Source of the DNA: Candidatus Woesearchaeota archaeon | Lineage (GTDB): Archaea > Nanobdellota > Nanobdellia > SCGC-AAA011-G17 > JACPNG01 | Direction of reading: 5' to 3' | NCBI GenBank assembly: GCA_016185555.1 | Contig: JACPNI010000025.1 | Coordinates: forward strand, 1-14,745 | DNA: 14,745 nt | In this document: positions 13,015 to 14,745 of the stretch, in pieces | Layout of the letters: each line of letters starts with the position of its first letter | Numbering within the stretch: the stretch's first letter is position 1 | The notes under the pieces: model-generated | Seen by the model: only the letters and a program-made list of their open reading frames with translations | Databases searched by the model: none | What the model was told of the DNA's origin: nothing | Program-made: the position numbers and the translations under genes

Positions 13015-14217
13015 ATGAATTTTGATCTGCTTGCATTTATTTTATTCAGTATAATTTTACTAATTATAATAGTGCTAAATAAAGACAAATTAATTTTTCA
13101 AAAACTTTTCTTTCCGGTATATATCGTCCTTTACAAGACAACTATTGGACTAAATTTAATGGAGAAAGTTGGCAGAAAATACCCTAAGTTCTTTAAATTT
13201 CTCGAATATTTTATAATTATTACTGGATTTTCCGCAATGTTGTTCATGCTGTACGTATTCTTAAGGGGAATGTTTGGTTTTCTTTTTAAGTCACAACCAT
13301 CACCATTAGGCCTATTACTTCCCGGCATTGAAACTCCGGGATTGCCGACAATATCTTTCCTTCACTGGATAATTGCAATATTTGTATTAGCCATAGTGCA
13401 TGAATTTTCGCATGGCGTTTTAGCCAGGGTTAATAATATAAAAGTAAAATCATCTGGATTTGCAGCACTTGGAATTGTTTTACCGTTATTTCCTGCTGCA
13501 TTTGTTGAGCCAGATGAAAAACAAATGTCTAAAAAAAGTGTTAAGGCACAACTATCAGTTTTAGCTGGAGGCTCATTTGCAAATTTTGTAACAGCTTTCC
13601 TGGTAATCCTCCCAATATTATACTTTATGTTAAATCCAATATCAGAATCTATTTTAGAACCAAGAGGAATCAATATAACCCTAGTGCAAGAAAGCTATCC
13701 TGCTGCTAATTCTGGGATCAAGCCAGGAGAAATTATATTGATGGTAAATGATAAAAACGTTGGTAATGTAAAGGAGTTTCTTGGTGAAATGAAAAAAGTT
13801 TCTCCTGACGAAACAATCATTATAACAACAAATGAAGGCAAACACCTCATAAAAACTGTTGAGAATCCCAATGACAAAACAATGGGGTATATTGGGATTA
13901 ATATTGCACCAACAAAATTGGCCTTTAATGAAGGGCTTGTTAATGCATATGGAGAAAATTCACTTCGGTTGTTCCTATGGATACAGCTATTATTTAACTG
14001 GCTATTACTAACTAACGTTGTTGTCGGCTTATTTAACTTATTGCCAATAGGTCCATTAGACGGCGGAAGAATGTTCTTTGTTGCTTTAAACTACCTTATC
14101 CGGGATGAAATTAAAAGCAAAAAAATATGGGGATTTATAAGCCTCATACTCCTTGCAATGATACTATTTGCATTATCGGGCCAGATATTTGGTTTTATTT
14201 CAAAATTATTTGTGTAG
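13015..14217 (+). CDS. Site-2-type intramembrane zinc metalloprotease (M50) with PDZ domain
   Basis: An intramembrane protease of 400 residues. Visible parts are membrane helices at about 5-21, 66-84 and 116-134, with the zinc site HEFSHG (129-134) in the third. A loop (AALGIVLPLFPAAFVEPDEKQM, 150-171) and a helix with GGSFANFVTAFLVILPIL (185-202) follow. A PDZ domain lies at about 219-285 (SYPAANSGIKPGEIILMVND). The second active-site motif NLLPIGPLDGGRMF (341-354) supplies the Asp (D349), before a final helix (371-392). The domain order matches archaeal S2P proteins; many other members use NPDG where this has PLDG. Substrates are probably membrane-anchored regulators or surface proteins; no anti-sigma system is present here. 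It is transcribed alone from a leaderless promoter. Confidence 0.93.
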   Translation: MNFDLLAFILFSIILLIIIVLNKDKLIFQKLFFPVYIVLYKTTIGLNLMEKVGRKYPKFFKFLEYFIIITGFSAMLFMLYVFLRGMFGFLFKSQPSPLGLLLPGIETPGLPTISFLHWIIAIFVLAIVHEFSHGVLARVNNIKVKSSGFAALGIVLPLFPAAFVEPDEKQMSKKSVKAQLSVLAGGSFANFVTAFLVILPILYFMLNPISESILEPRGINITLVQESYPAANSGIKPGEIILMVNDKNVGNVKEFLGEMKKVSPDETIIITTNEGKHLIKTVENPNDKTMGYIGINIAPTKLAFNEGLVNAYGENSLRLFLWIQLLFNWLLLTNVVVGLFNLLPIGPLDGGRMFFVALNYLIRDEIKSKKIWGFISLILLAMILFALSGQIFGFISKLFV

Positions 14218-14277
14218 AGAAAAGATTCTGAAATAAGGAAGGTGCTTGATTCAGATTATGAAAAATAAACCCAAGGA

Positions 14278-14745
14278 TTAAACCTTGGTCTTATTGATCA
14301 ATTCCTGTACCTGTTGTGTTATCTGCGCTTCCATTAATGAAGAATTCTCCCAGATATATAACGTATTCCCAAGGCCTTCCATGTTTGTATAGGATTCTCC
14401 GGTATTAATGTAGTTGAATGCCCATCTTTGATTTCCGAATGCAGCAACCCTGTCAAACCTTCCCAGCACTTGGCTTCCGGATGAGTTTACTATATATACC
14501 TGCTGGTTTGCATATATTGTAGCTGCAGGAATTACATTTTGGATACCAGTTACAATAGCATTATTGCTTATAGTCTCATTATTTGTAATCGTATTAATGT
14601 AATTAATGTTTACTTCTTTGAGTATTGGAGTATAACTTACATTTTGAGTTGTAAAGTAAGCTTTATATTGGAACCATCTGTTTGAACTAATGTTGTTTAA
14701 ATTACCATAAGTGGCATGCCTGAAGAATGTATCAGCTGTATTATC
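14278..14745 (-). CDS. C-terminal end of a large surface protein (partial, runs off the right edge)
   Basis: The frame is open from the window edge (14745) to the TAA at 14278-14280, giving the last 155 residues. A segment near the edge, NRWFQYKAYFTTQNVSYTPI followed by LKEVNINY, is typical of the end of ConA/LamG-like or DUF2341-associated modules in secreted archaeal proteins. The rest is rich in Asn, Thr, Ser and Ile with few charges, then VLGRFDRVAAFGNQRWAFNY and LGNTLYIWENSSLMEAQITQ, ending in a short charged helix (QELINKTKV). No membrane anchor is seen at the C-terminus. The start and N-terminal domains lie beyond the window. A fold or function beyond extracellular display is not claimed. 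Confidence 0.75.
   Translation of the reverse strand, partial: DNTADTFFRHATYGNLNNISSNRWFQYKAYFTTQNVSYTPILKEVNINYINTITNNETISNNAIVTGIQNVIPAATIYANQQVYIVNSSGSQVLGRFDRVAAFGNQRWAFNYINTGESYTNMEGLGNTLYIWENSSLMEAQITQQVQELINKTKV

Noticed and set aside
14271..14288. Hairpin CCAAGG-ATTAAA-CCTTGG at the 3' end of the partial surface gene
   Set aside because: The stem is only 6 bp, partly inside the coding end, and lacks a following T-tract on the minus strand; archaeal termination does not need it.
1..14745. tRNA, rRNA, CRISPR array, insertion sequence or attachment-site repeats
   Set aside because: None recognised on either strand by eye; every stretch over 300 bases is covered by a supported gene.

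Overview
The window looks like a compact, AT-rich archaeal genome, most likely a DPANN-type organism (Woesearchaeota/Pacearchaeota-like). The archaeal calls rest on aIF5A with a hypusine loop, ribosomal protein L40e, a TFE-alpha-like transcription factor, a cupin-type glucose-6-phosphate isomerase, and TATA boxes about 28 nt before start codons, which imply leaderless mRNAs. Genes are packed tightly, and two convergent pairs overlap at their stop codons. The DPANN placement is inference from the style of the surface proteins, the tandem Lrp protein and the coiled-coil pair.

Left part (1-4656): a secreted, membrane-anchored alpha/alpha-toroid surface protein runs leftward off the window. Its reading frame is broken by an exact 38-bp tandem duplication. 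Divergent from it is a MoxR ATPase - DUF58 - membrane VWA operon, a typical AAA+/VWA module for assembling or maturing envelope or macromolecular complexes. TFE-alpha converges on this operon. Next (5385-6904) come two small coiled-coil proteins of unknown function and a convergent cupin-type phosphoglucose isomerase.

Centre (7086-9843): a tightly coupled four-gene operon encodes a short HisG-type phosphoribosyltransferase, a divergent PurC-like (SAICAR synthetase family) ligase, an enlarged Ham1/RdgB-type NTP pyrophosphatase and a miniature thymidylate-kinase-like P-loop kinase. No other histidine or purine genes are in the window. A perfect inverted repeat lies just before hisG. HisG plus PurC homologues are, from memory, the pair used in actinomycete coformycin/pentostatin biosynthesis, so this operon may make an unusual purine-like nucleotide. 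It is the most interesting part of the window.

Right part (9929-14745): the aIF5A-L40e translation operon; a leftward operon of an unrecognised protein and an HD-domain hydrolase; a tandem-duplicated Lrp/AsnC regulator; a site-2-type intramembrane protease with a PDZ insert; and the C-terminal end of a large leftward surface protein. No tRNA, rRNA, CRISPR array, insertion sequence or attachment site was recognised by eye.
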